Source: Actinocorallia aurantiaca
Lineage (GTDB): Bacteria > Actinomycetota > Actinomycetes > Streptosporangiales > Streptosporangiaceae
Length of the DNA: 64,000 nt
Reading direction: 5' to 3'
Assembly: GCF_039533685.1 (NCBI RefSeq)
Contig: NZ_BAAATZ010000013.1
Coordinates: 192,983 to 256,982 of the forward strand
Below, piece by piece: positions 24,320-33,447 of the stretch. A program made the translations under genes and the position numbers. The notes under the pieces were generated by a model, which did not search any database, was not told the DNA's origin, and saw nothing but the letters and a program-made list of their open reading frames with translations. Position 1 is the stretch's first letter. Each line of letters opens with the position of its first letter.

Positions 24320-25467
24320 GGTCCACGGGAAGCCGGGCCGCGACGGCGGCCTTGGCGGTGCTGGTCCCGCTCCTGCCGGTCCCCGCGCACGCGGCGGCGC
24401 CGGAGCGGTGCACGGTTCCGCCCGGGCAGCCGCAGATGGGCGGGGAGCCCTGGGCGCAGCAGGTGCTCAACGTGAAGGCGGCCCACCGGTTGACGACCGG
24501 GCGCGGGGTCGTGGTGGCCGTCGTGGACAGCGGAGTGGACTTCGGGAACCCCCAGTTGAAGGGGCAGGGCGCGGGGGCGTTCGACCTCACCCGGACGGGG
24601 CCGGCGGACTGCGCCGCGCACGGGACGGGAGTCGCGGGGATCATCGCGGCGCGCCAGACGACCAGGGCGCCGTTCGTGGGCGTCGCTCCGGGAGCGCGGA
24701 TCCTGTCCGTCAAGGTGGCCGCCGACGCGCAGGACAACTCCGACCTGCTGATGGCGAAGGGCATCATCACTGCCGTCAGGAAGAAGGCGCGGGTCATCAA
24801 CGTCTCGGCGCAGACGGGGCAGGACAGCAAGCCGCTGCGGCAGGCCGTCGCGTACGCCGTCAAGCACGACGTGGTGGTCGTGGCGGCGGCCGGGAACGTC
24901 GACCCGGAGGACACCGGGACGGCCAGGCCCGCCTACCCCGCGCAGTACGAAGGGGTGCTGTCCGTGGGCGCGGTGGACAGCACGGGCAAGGTGACGGCCT
25001 TCTCGGACGTCGCGACGCGCGTGTCGGTCGTCGCGCCGGGGGTCGGGGTCACCAGCACGTGGCCGGGATCCGGCTGGTCGTTCGAGTACGAGGGCACCAG
25101 TTTCGCGGCGCCGTTCGTGTCGGGAGTGGTCGCGCTGGTGCGGTCGGCTTACCCCAAGATGACCGCCGCGCAGGTGATCCGGCGGGTCGAGGCGACCGCG
25201 GACGGCAGCAAGGGGATCGGCAGCGGCTACGGGCTGGTCAACCCGCTGCAGGCCGTCAGCGCCCAGGTCCCCGCCGAGCCGGTGACCGCGGACGCGCGGG
25301 CCGTGTCGATGCCCGTCCCGGTGAAGGAGGACGGGCGGCCCAGGAACATCGCGCTGGGGGTCATGGGAGCCGCGCTGGCGGCGGCGGCCGTGGCGCTCGC
25401 CGTCGGGATGACGGTGCCGCACGGCCGTCGCCGCCGCTGGGCTCCGGGCGGTCACTCGCCCCGGTAG
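24316..25467 (+). CDS. mycP: Mycosin-like subtilisin protease of type VII secretion (first copy)
   Basis: A 383-residue exported subtilase. The signal peptide is MRSTGSRAATAALAVLVPLL to about AHA. The triad is intact: Asp 71 (VVDSGVD), His 102 (CAAHGTGVAG), Ser 262 (GTSFAAP), and oxyanion Asn 194 (AAAGN). A C-terminal membrane helix (ALGVMGAALAAAAVALAVGM) and a basic tail anchor it with the protease domain outside, as in MycP. In ESX systems mycosin stabilises the secretion complex and cleaves selected substrates. The ATG overlaps the kinase stop (ATGA at 24316-24319). Its last 16 bases overlap the end of eccC on the other strand. Confidence 0.93.
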   Translation: MRSTGSRAATAALAVLVPLLPVPAHAAAPERCTVPPGQPQMGGEPWAQQVLNVKAAHRLTTGRGVVVAVVDSGVDFGNPQLKGQGAGAFDLTRTGPADCAAHGTGVAGIIAARQTTRAPFVGVAPGARILSVKVAADAQDNSDLLMAKGIITAVRKKARVINVSAQTGQDSKPLRQAVAYAVKHDVVVVAAAGNVDPEDTGTARPAYPAQYEGVLSVGAVDSTGKVTAFSDVATRVSVVAPGVGVTSTWPGSGWSFEYEGTSFAAPFVSGVVALVRSAYPKMTAAQVIRRVEATADGSKGIGSGYGLVNPLQAVSAQVPAEPVTADARAVSMPVPVKEDGRPRNIALGVMGAALAAAAVALAVGMTVPHGRRRRWAPGGHSPR

Positions 25468-28400
25468 GCGGTCTGGACGAGCCGGACGCCCGCGCGCCGG
25501 TCCACCAGCCGACCGCGGCCGGGCGGCAGCGCCTCGGGTCGGATGTTGCCCAGCAGCGCGCCTTCGTCCTTGCTGCCGGACATGATCAGGCCGGGCGAGC
25601 TCATCTCGCGCACGCGCTGCACGGCCGGGTCGTACATGGCCCGGCCCGCGCCGCCGCCCGCCCGGGCGAGAATGAGGTGCAGCCCGATGTCGCGGGCCTG
25701 CGGCAGCAGCTCCACGATCGGGCTCAGCGGGTTGCTGGAGGTGGCGACCAGCTCGTAGTCGTCGATGACGACGAACAGGTCGGCGCCAGACCACCAGGAG
25801 CGCTCCTTGAGCTGGGTGGGGGTCAGGTCGGCCGGGGGGAGCCGGTTGATCAGCGCGCCGTGGATGCCCTTGATCAGCGGTTCGGCCGCCGTCGAGGAGG
25901 CGGCGTAGCCGATCTGGTGCTCGCTGGAGGCCTCCTCCAGCAGCGAGCGCCGGTAGTCCAGGAAGATGAGCCGCGCCTCCTGGGGGGTGAACCGGCCGGT
26001 GATGCCCTCCACGACGAGGCGCAGCAGGTTGGACTTGCCGCACTCGGTGTCGCCGAAGATCAGGAAGTGCGGATCGGCGGTGAAGTCGAGCAGGACCGGA
26101 GCCAGGGAGTCCTCGTCGATCCCGATGGGGATCTTCTTGCCGGTGTCCGCGGGCATCTCGTCGACCCTCAGCAGGGACGGCAGCAGCCGCACCTTCGGCG
26201 CGGGCGGACCCTGCCAGGAGGCCGAGAGCCGGTTGACGAGGTCGCCGACGCCCGCGGCCAGGTCGTCGGCGTCCTGCACGCCGTCCAGGCGGGGGAGCGC
26301 GGTGAGGAAGTGCAGTCCCTCCCGGGTCAGGCCGCGGCCCGGGGTGTCCTCGGGGACGTTCGCGGCGAGCTTGCGGTCGATCTCGGACTCGTACGGGTCG
26401 CCGAGGCGCAGTTCGAGGCGGGTGCCGAGGAGGTCGCGGATGGACATCCGGAACTCCGACCACTTGTGGGTGGCGGCGACGACGTGGATGCCGTAGCCGA
26501 GTCCGCGTGACGCCAGCTCGGTGATGGCCTCCTCCAGCGCCTCGTAGTCCTGGCGGAGGGTGAGCCAGCCGTCCACGACGAGGAAGACGTCGCCGAACGG
26601 GTCGTCGGCGAACTCCCCGGCGGCGCGCCTGCGGCGGTAGGAGTCCATGGAGTCGACGCCGAGTTCGGCGAAGCGCCGCTCGCGTTGCTCCATGAGCGTG
26701 GTGACCTCGGCGACGGTGCGCCGGACGCGGTCGCCGTCCAGGCGGGAGGCGACACCGCCGACGTGGGGGAGCCCGGCCAGCTGCGCGAGGGAGCCGCCGC
26801 CGAAGTCCAGGCAGTAGAACTGCACTTCGCGGGGCGTGTGCTGGAGCGCGAGCGAGCAGATGAGCGTGCGCAGCGCGGTGGACTTGCCGCTGCGCGGCGA
26901 GCCCGCGATCCCGACGTGTCCGGCCGCGCCGGAGAGGTCGAGCCAGAACGGGTCGCGACGCTGGTCGAAGGGGCGGTCGACGATGCCGACGACGGTGTGC
27001 AGGGGGCGCTTGCCGTCGCGGGGGACCAGGCCGTCCAGGGTGGGGGGTTCGGCCAGCGGCGGCAGCCAGATCGGGTGGGGGGCGGGCCCGAGCCCGTTCA
27101 TCTGCCTGACGATGACGTCGAACAGGGTGTCCTGCGCCTCCTTGTGCTCGGGCGCCTCCGGGGAGGACTCCCTGTTCTCCTCTTCCACCAGCGGCACGTA
27201 CGCCGCGGTGTAAGGGACGATCCTGCGCGTCTGGCCGGACGCCCCCGCCATGCCGGAGGAAGCCGCGATCTCCTCGGAGACGGGCCCCGACACGTACGCC
27301 GCGCGGAACCGCGTCATCTGGTCGGTGCCGACCTTCAAGTAGCCGTGGCCCGGAGCCTGGGGCAGTTCGTAGGCGTCCGGAACGCCCAGCACGACCCGTG
27401 ATTCCATCGCCGAGAACGTGCGCAGGCCGATCCGGTACGACAGATGCGTGTCCAGGCCGCGCAGCTTTCCCTCCTCCAGCCGCTGCGACGCCAGCAGCAG
27501 GTGGACGCCGAGCGAACGGCCGAGACGTCCGATCATCACGAACAGCTCGGCGAACTCCGGCTTGGCCGACAGCAGCTCGCTGAACTCGTCCAGGACGAGG
27601 AAGAGCGTGGGCATCGGCTTGAGGTTCACGCCCTGCTCGCGGGCCTTCTCGTAGTCGCGCAGCGAGGCGTAGTTGCCCGCGGCGCGCAGGAGCTCCTGGC
27701 GGCGGACCATCTCGCCGTGCAGCGCGTCGTACATGCGGTCGACGAGGGGGAGCTCGTCCTCGAGGTTGGTGATGACCGCCGACACGTGGTGCAGCTCCTC
27801 CATGCCGAGGAAGGTCGCACCGCCCTTGAAGTCGACGAGCACGAAGTTCAGGACCTCGGAGGAGTGCGTCATCGCCAGACCCAGCACCAGGGTGCGCAGG
27901 AACTCCGACTTGCCGGCGCCGGTGGCGCCGATGCACAGGCCGTGCGGGCCGAAACCGCCCTGCGCGGCCTCCTTGATGTCGAGCTCGACGGGCCGTCCGG
28001 TCGGGTCCACGCCGACGGGTACGCGCAGCCTGCTGCGCGGCGGGCGGGGACGCCAGGTGGCGGCCAGGTCCACCCGGTGGGGGTCGGTGATGCCGAACAA
28101 CTGGGTCAGCGTCGTCGCCCCGGCCAGCGCGTCCTCGGCGGCCTCCTCGGCGGCGCTGGCGCGCAGCGGCGCGAGCTGCCGGGCCAGCGCCTCGGCCTGG
28201 GGGACCGACACCTGGTCGGGGACGCCGATGCGGGTGGGCGTCTCCTTGCCGGCGTGGTCGCGGACGAGCATGGCCATCTGCCGGGGCGAGACCCGCAGCC
28301 GCAGCGTCAGGTCGTCGCTGATCGCCGGCAGCGCCTCGTCCAGGTCGAAGACGGTGACGCCCTCGATGCCCTCGGCGAGCTGGGTGTCGTAGGGAACCTG

Positions 28401-29360
28401 GCCGCCGTCGAGGATGACGACGTGGTAGGGCAGGTCGTCCAGGGACAGACCGCGGCTGAACCGGGGGCGGTTCTGGATCTCCAGCCGCTTCTCCAGGTCG
28501 CTCAGGTCGCTGGTGATGAGCCTGACGGGACCGGCGGCGTCCAGTTCGGTGGGGTGCAGCGCGTGCGGCAGCCATTTCACCCAGTCCCAGGCGGCGAGCC
28601 GCTCGGGCGAGGCGCAGACGGAGACGCGCATGTCGTCGGGGGTGTGGAAGGCGGCGAGGTGCAGGAGCACCGCGCGGGTCAGGCCGCGGACGGTCTCGGG
28701 GTCGCCGCCGGGCACGAACCGGGCGAAGGACCGCAGGGCCACGGAGACGGGCAGGTCGGGCACGGTGGAGTGGGTGCGGGTGAACCGGCCGAGCGCGCCG
28801 GCCGTCATCGGCTCCAGGTCCTCGACGGGCTTGGTGTCCGGCGGGATGAGCTCCAGGGCGAGCCGCTGCGGGCCGCGCGCGATGCGCACGTTGGCGAAGT
28901 CCTCGTCGGCGGGGCGGCGTTCCCACAGCCGTTCGCTCAGTACCAGGGAGGGCAGCGAGGCCGGGTCGGGGCTGCCCCATTCCAGCGAGTCCCGCTGCTC
29001 CTTGGCGGCGGTGCGGACCTTGGTCCTGACCTGGCCGAGGTAGCGCAGGTAGTCGCGGCGCTCGGCGTTCAGCTTCACCTTGCGCTCGCCGCTGCCCCGG
29101 CCCATCTGGCCGAGCATCATGCCCAGCATGGAGACGGCGAACAGGCCGCTGGACACCCAGGTGAGGGGGCTGGAGCCGGGCTGGGCGACCATGAAGACCA
29201 TCGCCCCGGACCCGGCCATCATCGGCAGGTACATCAGTGCCTGCCGGCCGCCTTCGGAGACCTGCTCCGGGATTTCGGGCGGGGATTCCAGCAGGATCTC
29301 CCCACGTGGCATCTGGGGTGGTTTGCGACGTTCGCCGCGACGGACCAGCTCCGTGCTCAT
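25452..29360 (-). CDS. eccC: EccC, FtsK/SpoIIIE-type ATPase of type VII secretion
   Basis: A 1302-residue fused EccC (EccCa+EccCb). Two N-terminal membrane helices (about residues 45-90) are followed by three ATPase modules with Walker A motifs at about residues 477 (GATGAGKSEFLRT), 818 (GSPRSGKSTALRT) and 1102 (GDTECGKSNLLRL). The first has a full Walker B (LFLVLDEFSELL); the second (VFLVVDGW) and third (LFVVIDDYE) lack the catalytic Glu, as known for EccC, where ATPase 1 drives export and the others bind substrate. The start MSTELVRRGERRKPPQMPRG at 29360 fits the family; an upstream GTG adds nine residues. It is divergent from eccD across about 94 bases. Confidence 0.96.
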   Translation of the reverse strand: MSTELVRRGERRKPPQMPRGEILLESPPEIPEQVSEGGRQALMYLPMMAGSGAMVFMVAQPGSSPLTWVSSGLFAVSMLGMMLGQMGRGSGERKVKLNAERRDYLRYLGQVRTKVRTAAKEQRDSLEWGSPDPASLPSLVLSERLWERRPADEDFANVRIARGPQRLALELIPPDTKPVEDLEPMTAGALGRFTRTHSTVPDLPVSVALRSFARFVPGGDPETVRGLTRAVLLHLAAFHTPDDMRVSVCASPERLAAWDWVKWLPHALHPTELDAAGPVRLITSDLSDLEKRLEIQNRPRFSRGLSLDDLPYHVVILDGGQVPYDTQLAEGIEGVTVFDLDEALPAISDDLTLRLRVSPRQMAMLVRDHAGKETPTRIGVPDQVSVPQAEALARQLAPLRASAAEEAAEDALAGATTLTQLFGITDPHRVDLAATWRPRPPRSRLRVPVGVDPTGRPVELDIKEAAQGGFGPHGLCIGATGAGKSEFLRTLVLGLAMTHSSEVLNFVLVDFKGGATFLGMEELHHVSAVITNLEDELPLVDRMYDALHGEMVRRQELLRAAGNYASLRDYEKAREQGVNLKPMPTLFLVLDEFSELLSAKPEFAELFVMIGRLGRSLGVHLLLASQRLEEGKLRGLDTHLSYRIGLRTFSAMESRVVLGVPDAYELPQAPGHGYLKVGTDQMTRFRAAYVSGPVSEEIAASSGMAGASGQTRRIVPYTAAYVPLVEEENRESSPEAPEHKEAQDTLFDVIVRQMNGLGPAPHPIWLPPLAEPPTLDGLVPRDGKRPLHTVVGIVDRPFDQRRDPFWLDLSGAAGHVGIAGSPRSGKSTALRTLICSLALQHTPREVQFYCLDFGGGSLAQLAGLPHVGGVASRLDGDRVRRTVAEVTTLMEQRERRFAELGVDSMDSYRRRRAAGEFADDPFGDVFLVVDGWLTLRQDYEALEEAITELASRGLGYGIHVVAATHKWSEFRMSIRDLLGTRLELRLGDPYESEIDRKLAANVPEDTPGRGLTREGLHFLTALPRLDGVQDADDLAAGVGDLVNRLSASWQGPPAPKVRLLPSLLRVDEMPADTGKKIPIGIDEDSLAPVLLDFTADPHFLIFGDTECGKSNLLRLVVEGITGRFTPQEARLIFLDYRRSLLEEASSEHQIGYAASSTAAEPLIKGIHGALINRLPPADLTPTQLKERSWWSGADLFVVIDDYELVATSSNPLSPIVELLPQARDIGLHLILARAGGGAGRAMYDPAVQRVREMSSPGLIMSGSKDEGALLGNIRPEALPPGRGRLVDRRAGVRLVQTAYRGE

Positions 29361-29454
29361 CGCTTTGACTTTCCCCTTGTCGTCCACTTTTGGTATGAAC
29401 GGTCATCCTAGAGAACCGTGATCTTATGAACGCCCCCATGACTGGAGGAAACTG

Positions 29455-30822
29455 GTGGATCTGTGCAGGATCACCGTCGCCGGTCCTGCCCGCCGTATCG
29501 ACCTGTCCCTGCCTGCCGACGTTCCCTTCGGCTCGCTGCTTCCGGTCCTGATCCGCAATTCCGGGCCCGACCTGGCCAATTCCGGACTGGCGCACGGCGG
29601 ATGGGTACTGCAACGGCTGGACGAGGCCCCGTTCGACCTCGGGACGTCACCCCAGCAGGCGGGCGTCAAGGACGGCGAGGTGCTCTACCTCCGGCCGCAG
29701 ATGGCGCCCCTGCCGGAACCGGCCTTCGACGATGTCCCCGACGTCATCGCGACCGCCGTCCGGGAACGGCCCGACCGGTGGAGACCCGCGATGACCAGGG
29801 CCACCGGCCTGGGCGTCGGCACCTTCATCCTGGTACTCGGCGCTTACCTGACCGTCGCCCGCGGCGGCGCGTGGGCGCCCTTCCTGACGGGCGGGATCGC
29901 CCTCCTGCTGCTCGGCGGCGCCGCGGCGGCGTCCCGGGCCAGAGGGGACGCCGGAGCGGGCGCCGTGCTCGGCCACCTCGCGCTGCTCTACGGCTTCCTC
30001 GCCGGATTCCTGAGCCCGGGAGCCGAACTCGGCGCCGCCCAGCTGCTGGCCGGAAGCGCGGTCCTGCTGCTGGTCGCCGTCCTCGCGGGCTTCGCGGTGA
30101 ACGACGGCCTGTCGGTCTTCGCCGGATACGCCCTGGCCGGACTGATCGGCGTGCTGGCGGGCGGCCTCGGGCTCGGCTTTCCGAACCTCGGCGCGGCGGG
30201 CGTCGCGTCGATCATCATCGCGCCCACCCTGGCGCTGACCCCGCTCACCCCCACCCTGGCCTTCCGGCTGTCGCGGGTGACGCTGCCGCCCGTCCCGGCC
30301 AGCGCCGAGGACCTGCGCTCGGACACCCTCATGGTGGACGGGCAGGCCGTGCTCGAACGGACCGCCGTCGCCGACCGGATCGTCACCGGCGTCAACGCCG
30401 GGATCGGCCTGTCCGCCGCCGTCGCCATGTCCCTGCTGGTGCTCGGCGACGGCTGGTCCCCGCCGACCATGGCGGGCGTCGTCGCGCTGGCCCTGCTGCT
30501 GCGCGCCCGCGTCTTCGGCGGGCGCGGCCAGCGGCTGTGGCTCATCGTTCCGGGCCTGGCCGGACTCGCCCTGCTGACCGTCACCCTCTGCGCGGACCTC
30601 GACCCGGCCGTCTTCACCGGCGCCGCCCTCGCCCCCCTGGTCCTGCTGGCCGTCGCGGTCATCGTCCTCGGGCTGTGGCTGCCCGGCGCGCACCCGTCCC
30701 CGGTCTGGGCCCGGATGCTCGACGTCTTCGACCTCCTGCTGATCGTCAGCCTGATCCCGCTGGCCTTCGGCGTGGTCGGGCTGCTGGACAAGGTGCGCGG
30801 CATGGCCGCGTCGGTGGGCTGA
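29455..30822 (+). CDS. eccD: EccD, membrane channel component of type VII secretion
   Basis: A 455-residue protein. Residues 1-90 form the ubiquitin-like domain of EccD (CRITVAGPARRIDLSLPADV ... DGEVLYLRP), followed by about eleven membrane helices from residue 115 to the end. EccD is the most hydrophobic ESX core subunit and lines the membrane channel around EccC and EccB. The start is GTG 29455 with GGAGGAA 4-10 bases upstream. Its stop (TGA 30820-30822) overlaps the ATG of eccB by one base, so the two are made together. It is divergent from eccC, sharing its promoter region. Confidence 0.94.
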   Translation: MDLCRITVAGPARRIDLSLPADVPFGSLLPVLIRNSGPDLANSGLAHGGWVLQRLDEAPFDLGTSPQQAGVKDGEVLYLRPQMAPLPEPAFDDVPDVIATAVRERPDRWRPAMTRATGLGVGTFILVLGAYLTVARGGAWAPFLTGGIALLLLGGAAAASRARGDAGAGAVLGHLALLYGFLAGFLSPGAELGAAQLLAGSAVLLLVAVLAGFAVNDGLSVFAGYALAGLIGVLAGGLGLGFPNLGAAGVASIIIAPTLALTPLTPTLAFRLSRVTLPPVPASAEDLRSDTLMVDGQAVLERTAVADRIVTGVNAGIGLSAAVAMSLLVLGDGWSPPTMAGVVALALLLRARVFGGRGQRLWLIVPGLAGLALLTVTLCADLDPAVFTGAALAPLVLLAVAVIVLGLWLPGAHPSPVWARMLDVFDLLLIVSLIPLAFGVVGLLDKVRGMAASVG

Positions 30823-32255
30823 TGCTGACCCGCAAGGACCTCGTCCAGGCGCACCGCCTGATGACCATGCGCGCCGGGCAGGCCCTGATGCTCGGCGAGC
30901 CCGACAACGCCGACCGGCCGCTGCGCCGCATCGGCATCGGCCTGTTCAGCGGCCTGATGGTCGGGGTGCTGCTCATCGCCGGCTGGGGCATCGCCGGGCT
31001 CATCACCAAGGACGGCTCGATCCGCAACATGGACGAGACGACCGTCCTCATCGCCAAGGGCACCGGCGCGAAATACGTCATGTGCCAGAAGCAGAAGGAC
31101 CGGCTGTGCACGGCGGTCAACTACGCCTCGGCACGGCTGGCGATCCAGGGCTCGCAGGTGAAGGTCCGTACCGTCGCCACCAAGTCCCTGTCGAAGTTCC
31201 AGCGCGGGCCGCTGATCGGCATCCCGGGAGCGCCGGACGCGCTGCCGTCGTCGCTGGTCAGCGCGCCCTGGACGGTATGCGTCAGCACGGTCTCCCACAA
31301 TGGGCTGCGCGTTCCGGCCGCGTCCATGGCCGTCGGACGGAAGCTGGGCGGCACCCCCGTGGAAGCGGGGACGGGCGTCGTCGTCGTGGCGAACAGCAAG
31401 TACTGGCTGGTCGTGGACGGGACCAAGATGGAACTGCACAAGGCGTTCCTCGGCCCCCTGGCCCGGGACCAGCAGCCGCTCACCGTGCCCGCCGTGTGGC
31501 TGAACGGGCTGGTGCCCGGCCCGCAGTTCGAGGCCCCGACCATCCCCGGGTACGGCTCCCGCCGCGCGGCCCCGACCGGGGGGAAGGGCCGGATCGGCCA
31601 GGTCTACTCCGTCGAGGCCTCCGGCGTCTCGCCGCAGCAGTGGTTCGTGCTGCTGCGCGAGGGCCTGGCCCCGCTGACGAAGACGGAGGCATGGCTGCTG
31701 GAGAACACCCCGGGCGCCCCCGAGACCGTTCCGCTCTCCCGCACCGTCGCCAACCAGGCGCAGACCGCCCGGCTCCCCGAGACCGGCCTTCCCGCCGAGC
31801 TGCCCCGCGTCGTCGCCTACGACGGCTCGCAGCCGCTGTGCGCGGTGTACGAGGACCCGGGCAAGGCCTCGGCGGGGCTGACGCTCGGCGCCTCCCTGCC
31901 CGCCATCGCCGAACCGGCCGCCGTCGGGACCCGCAAGGACCGGCTGGACCAGGTCGTCATGAGCCCCGGCACCGGGGTGCTGGCCGCCGTCACCCAGAAC
32001 GAGGCGCCCACCGCCTACGTCCTCATCACCGAGGACGGGCAGAAGTTCCCCATCCCGACCCAGGAGGATCTCGGCAAGCTCGGTTACGGCGTCGCCCAGG
32101 CCCGTCCCGTCCTGTCCCACCTGATGCAGCTCATGCCGCAGGGACCGGCCTTGGACGGCCAGGCCGCGATCAACCAGATTTCGTCCTTATGCGATCTTCG
32201 TCGGCGTAAGGTGTACAACCAGATTTTCAGGGACGGAGTGCCATATGGGTTATGA
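30822..32255 (+). CDS. eccB: EccB, bitopic type VII secretion protein
   Basis: A 477-residue protein. It starts MLTRKDLVQAHRLMTMRAGQ, the usual EccB cytosolic segment, then one membrane helix (about 47-70) and a large outer domain with the EccB pattern (VLIAKGTGAKYVMCQKQKDR ... SAPWTVCVSTV ... LYSVEASGVSPQQWFVLL-type strands; paired Cys at CQK...LCTA). EccB assembles with EccC and EccD in the ESX core. The last roughly 23 residues (after AINQIS) use many AT-ending codons and overlap the next start by 11 bases, so the original stop may have been lost. Confidence 0.93.
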   Translation: MLTRKDLVQAHRLMTMRAGQALMLGEPDNADRPLRRIGIGLFSGLMVGVLLIAGWGIAGLITKDGSIRNMDETTVLIAKGTGAKYVMCQKQKDRLCTAVNYASARLAIQGSQVKVRTVATKSLSKFQRGPLIGIPGAPDALPSSLVSAPWTVCVSTVSHNGLRVPAASMAVGRKLGGTPVEAGTGVVVVANSKYWLVVDGTKMELHKAFLGPLARDQQPLTVPAVWLNGLVPGPQFEAPTIPGYGSRRAAPTGGKGRIGQVYSVEASGVSPQQWFVLLREGLAPLTKTEAWLLENTPGAPETVPLSRTVANQAQTARLPETGLPAELPRVVAYDGSQPLCAVYEDPGKASAGLTLGASLPAIAEPAAVGTRKDRLDQVVMSPGTGVLAAVTQNEAPTAYVLITEDGQKFPIPTQEDLGKLGYGVAQARPVLSHLMQLMPQGPALDGQAAINQISSLCDLRRRKVYNQIFRDGVPYGL

Positions 32256-32676
32256 CCCGAATCGGGCCAAGGAGCTGGAGTCCCGCATGCTGGTCGTGCT
32301 CTTCGCGGCCCTGGGCGTGGTGAGCACCGTGATGGCGCTCGATTTCTGGTGGTCGGAAGATCTGTCCGCTCACAAACCGTCGGCGCCCGACCCCTTGATC
32401 TACCGACCGGTCCTCCTCGGCGCGCTGGCCGCGGGCGTCCTGACGATCTGCCTGGTGTTCCTCCGGGACTTCTTCACCCGCTCCGCGTCGCTCGCGGCGC
32501 TCTGGCTCTGCGTCCTGTCCGGCCTCGCGCTCCCCGCGCTCATCGTGGTCTCCGTCAACTCCGACCTCGCCGTCTACGGAACGGCCGAGACGGTCCTCGG
32601 CGTCGGCGGGGTGCTCTTCCTCCTGGCCGCGTACTGCACAGGGAAAAAACGATCCACTCTGAAGGACCAGAAATGA
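32245..32676 (+). CDS. Small four-helix membrane protein of the secretion locus
   Basis: A 143-residue protein with four hydrophobic segments (about residues 16-36, 54-75, 80-105 and 110-132), a short acidic N-terminus (MGYDPNRAKELESR) and a basic tail (GKKRSTLKDQK). I do not recognise a family. It is placed where some ESX loci carry other membrane components, but it lacks the large soluble domain of EccE. It starts inside the end of eccB and overlaps the next gene (ATGA at 32673-32676), so it is clearly part of the eccD-eccB transcript. Confidence 0.75.
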   Translation: MGYDPNRAKELESRMLVVLFAALGVVSTVMALDFWWSEDLSAHKPSAPDPLIYRPVLLGALAAGVLTICLVFLRDFFTRSASLAALWLCVLSGLALPALIVVSVNSDLAVYGTAETVLGVGGVLFLLAAYCTGKKRSTLKDQK

Positions 32677-33431
32677 CGACGTTTGACGGGGCGCAGCGCC
32701 TCATCGACGACCTCCAGTTCCTTCACCGGAACATGAACGCCTTCCAGAAGCTGCTGAGGGAGGGAGAGGAGCAGGCACCCGGCCCGGTGGACGCGAGCGA
32801 CTCCTCCGGGCAGGTCCGGGTCTTCCTCGACGCGTCGGGGACCGCCTCGTCGATCAGGGTCAGCGCGGGCTGGAAGCAGCGGCTCGCCCCCGAAGCGCTC
32901 GCCCAGGCCGTCACGGAGGCCTCACGGCAGGCCGTGTCCGAACGGGTGGCCCTCTGGGGCGAGAACCTCGAGCGGACGGACTGGAAGGGAAAGGTGGACC
33001 GGATCGGGCAGCGCATCGAGCGCGGTCTGGGCGGGGAGGAGGCCGGTGCCCCGCCGGCCTTCCAGCGGATGCGCGGCCGGAGCGAACCGCGTCCGGTCAA
33101 CGTCCTCGCCGAGGAGATGCTGAAGCTGTTCGACCGGACCCAGAACTTCACCGCCCCCTCGGCCCCCGCCGAGTTCACCGGCCGCGACCGCAGCCGGAGG
33201 GTGTCCCTGTCCGTGGCCCCCGGCGCCGGCATCACCGGCTGCGACATCGACGCCCGCTGGGCCGGCGGGCAGAACGCCACCGACCTGACCTCGGCGCTGA
33301 AGGGGGCGCTGGAGGCGGCGCTGGCCGAGGCCGCCGCGCGTCCGGCCCCGACCTCGCCCGCCGAGGGCGTCGACGGCCTGCTGGCCGAGACGCTCACGCT
33401 GCTCGACCGGCTGCCGAACACCTTCCGCTGA
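32673..33431 (+). CDS. Tandem YbaB/EbfC-like protein of the secretion locus
   Basis: A 252-residue protein with two YbaB-like modules. The first (about residues 44-105) reads SGQVRVFLDASGTASSIRVS ... LAQAVTEASRQAV; the second (about 160-225) reads SRRVSLSVAPGAGITGCDID ... LKGALEAALAEAA. YbaB/EbfC nucleoid proteins are about 100 residues with one such beta-hairpin-helix unit and form dimers; this protein looks like a fused dimer. Actinomycete ESX loci often encode YbaB-like proteins of unknown role, perhaps binding substrate or DNA. It is coupled by ATGA to the preceding gene and lies 16 bases before the EspC-like gene. Confidence 0.7.
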   Translation: MTTFDGAQRLIDDLQFLHRNMNAFQKLLREGEEQAPGPVDASDSSGQVRVFLDASGTASSIRVSAGWKQRLAPEALAQAVTEASRQAVSERVALWGENLERTDWKGKVDRIGQRIERGLGGEEAGAPPAFQRMRGRSEPRPVNVLAEEMLKLFDRTQNFTAPSAPAEFTGRDRSRRVSLSVAPGAGITGCDIDARWAGGQNATDLTSALKGALEAALAEAAARPAPTSPAEGVDGLLAETLTLLDRLPNTFR

Positions 33432-33447
33432 CGAAAGGCACTCGCAC

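Noticed and set aside
24232..29613. A 1793-residue leftward open frame over mycosin and eccC
   Set aside because: It is Arg/Pro/Gly-rich shadow coding of eccC in another frame, with no recognisable domain.
32245..32676. The four-helix membrane protein as EccE
   Set aside because: It is much too short and has four helices without the large soluble EccE domain.
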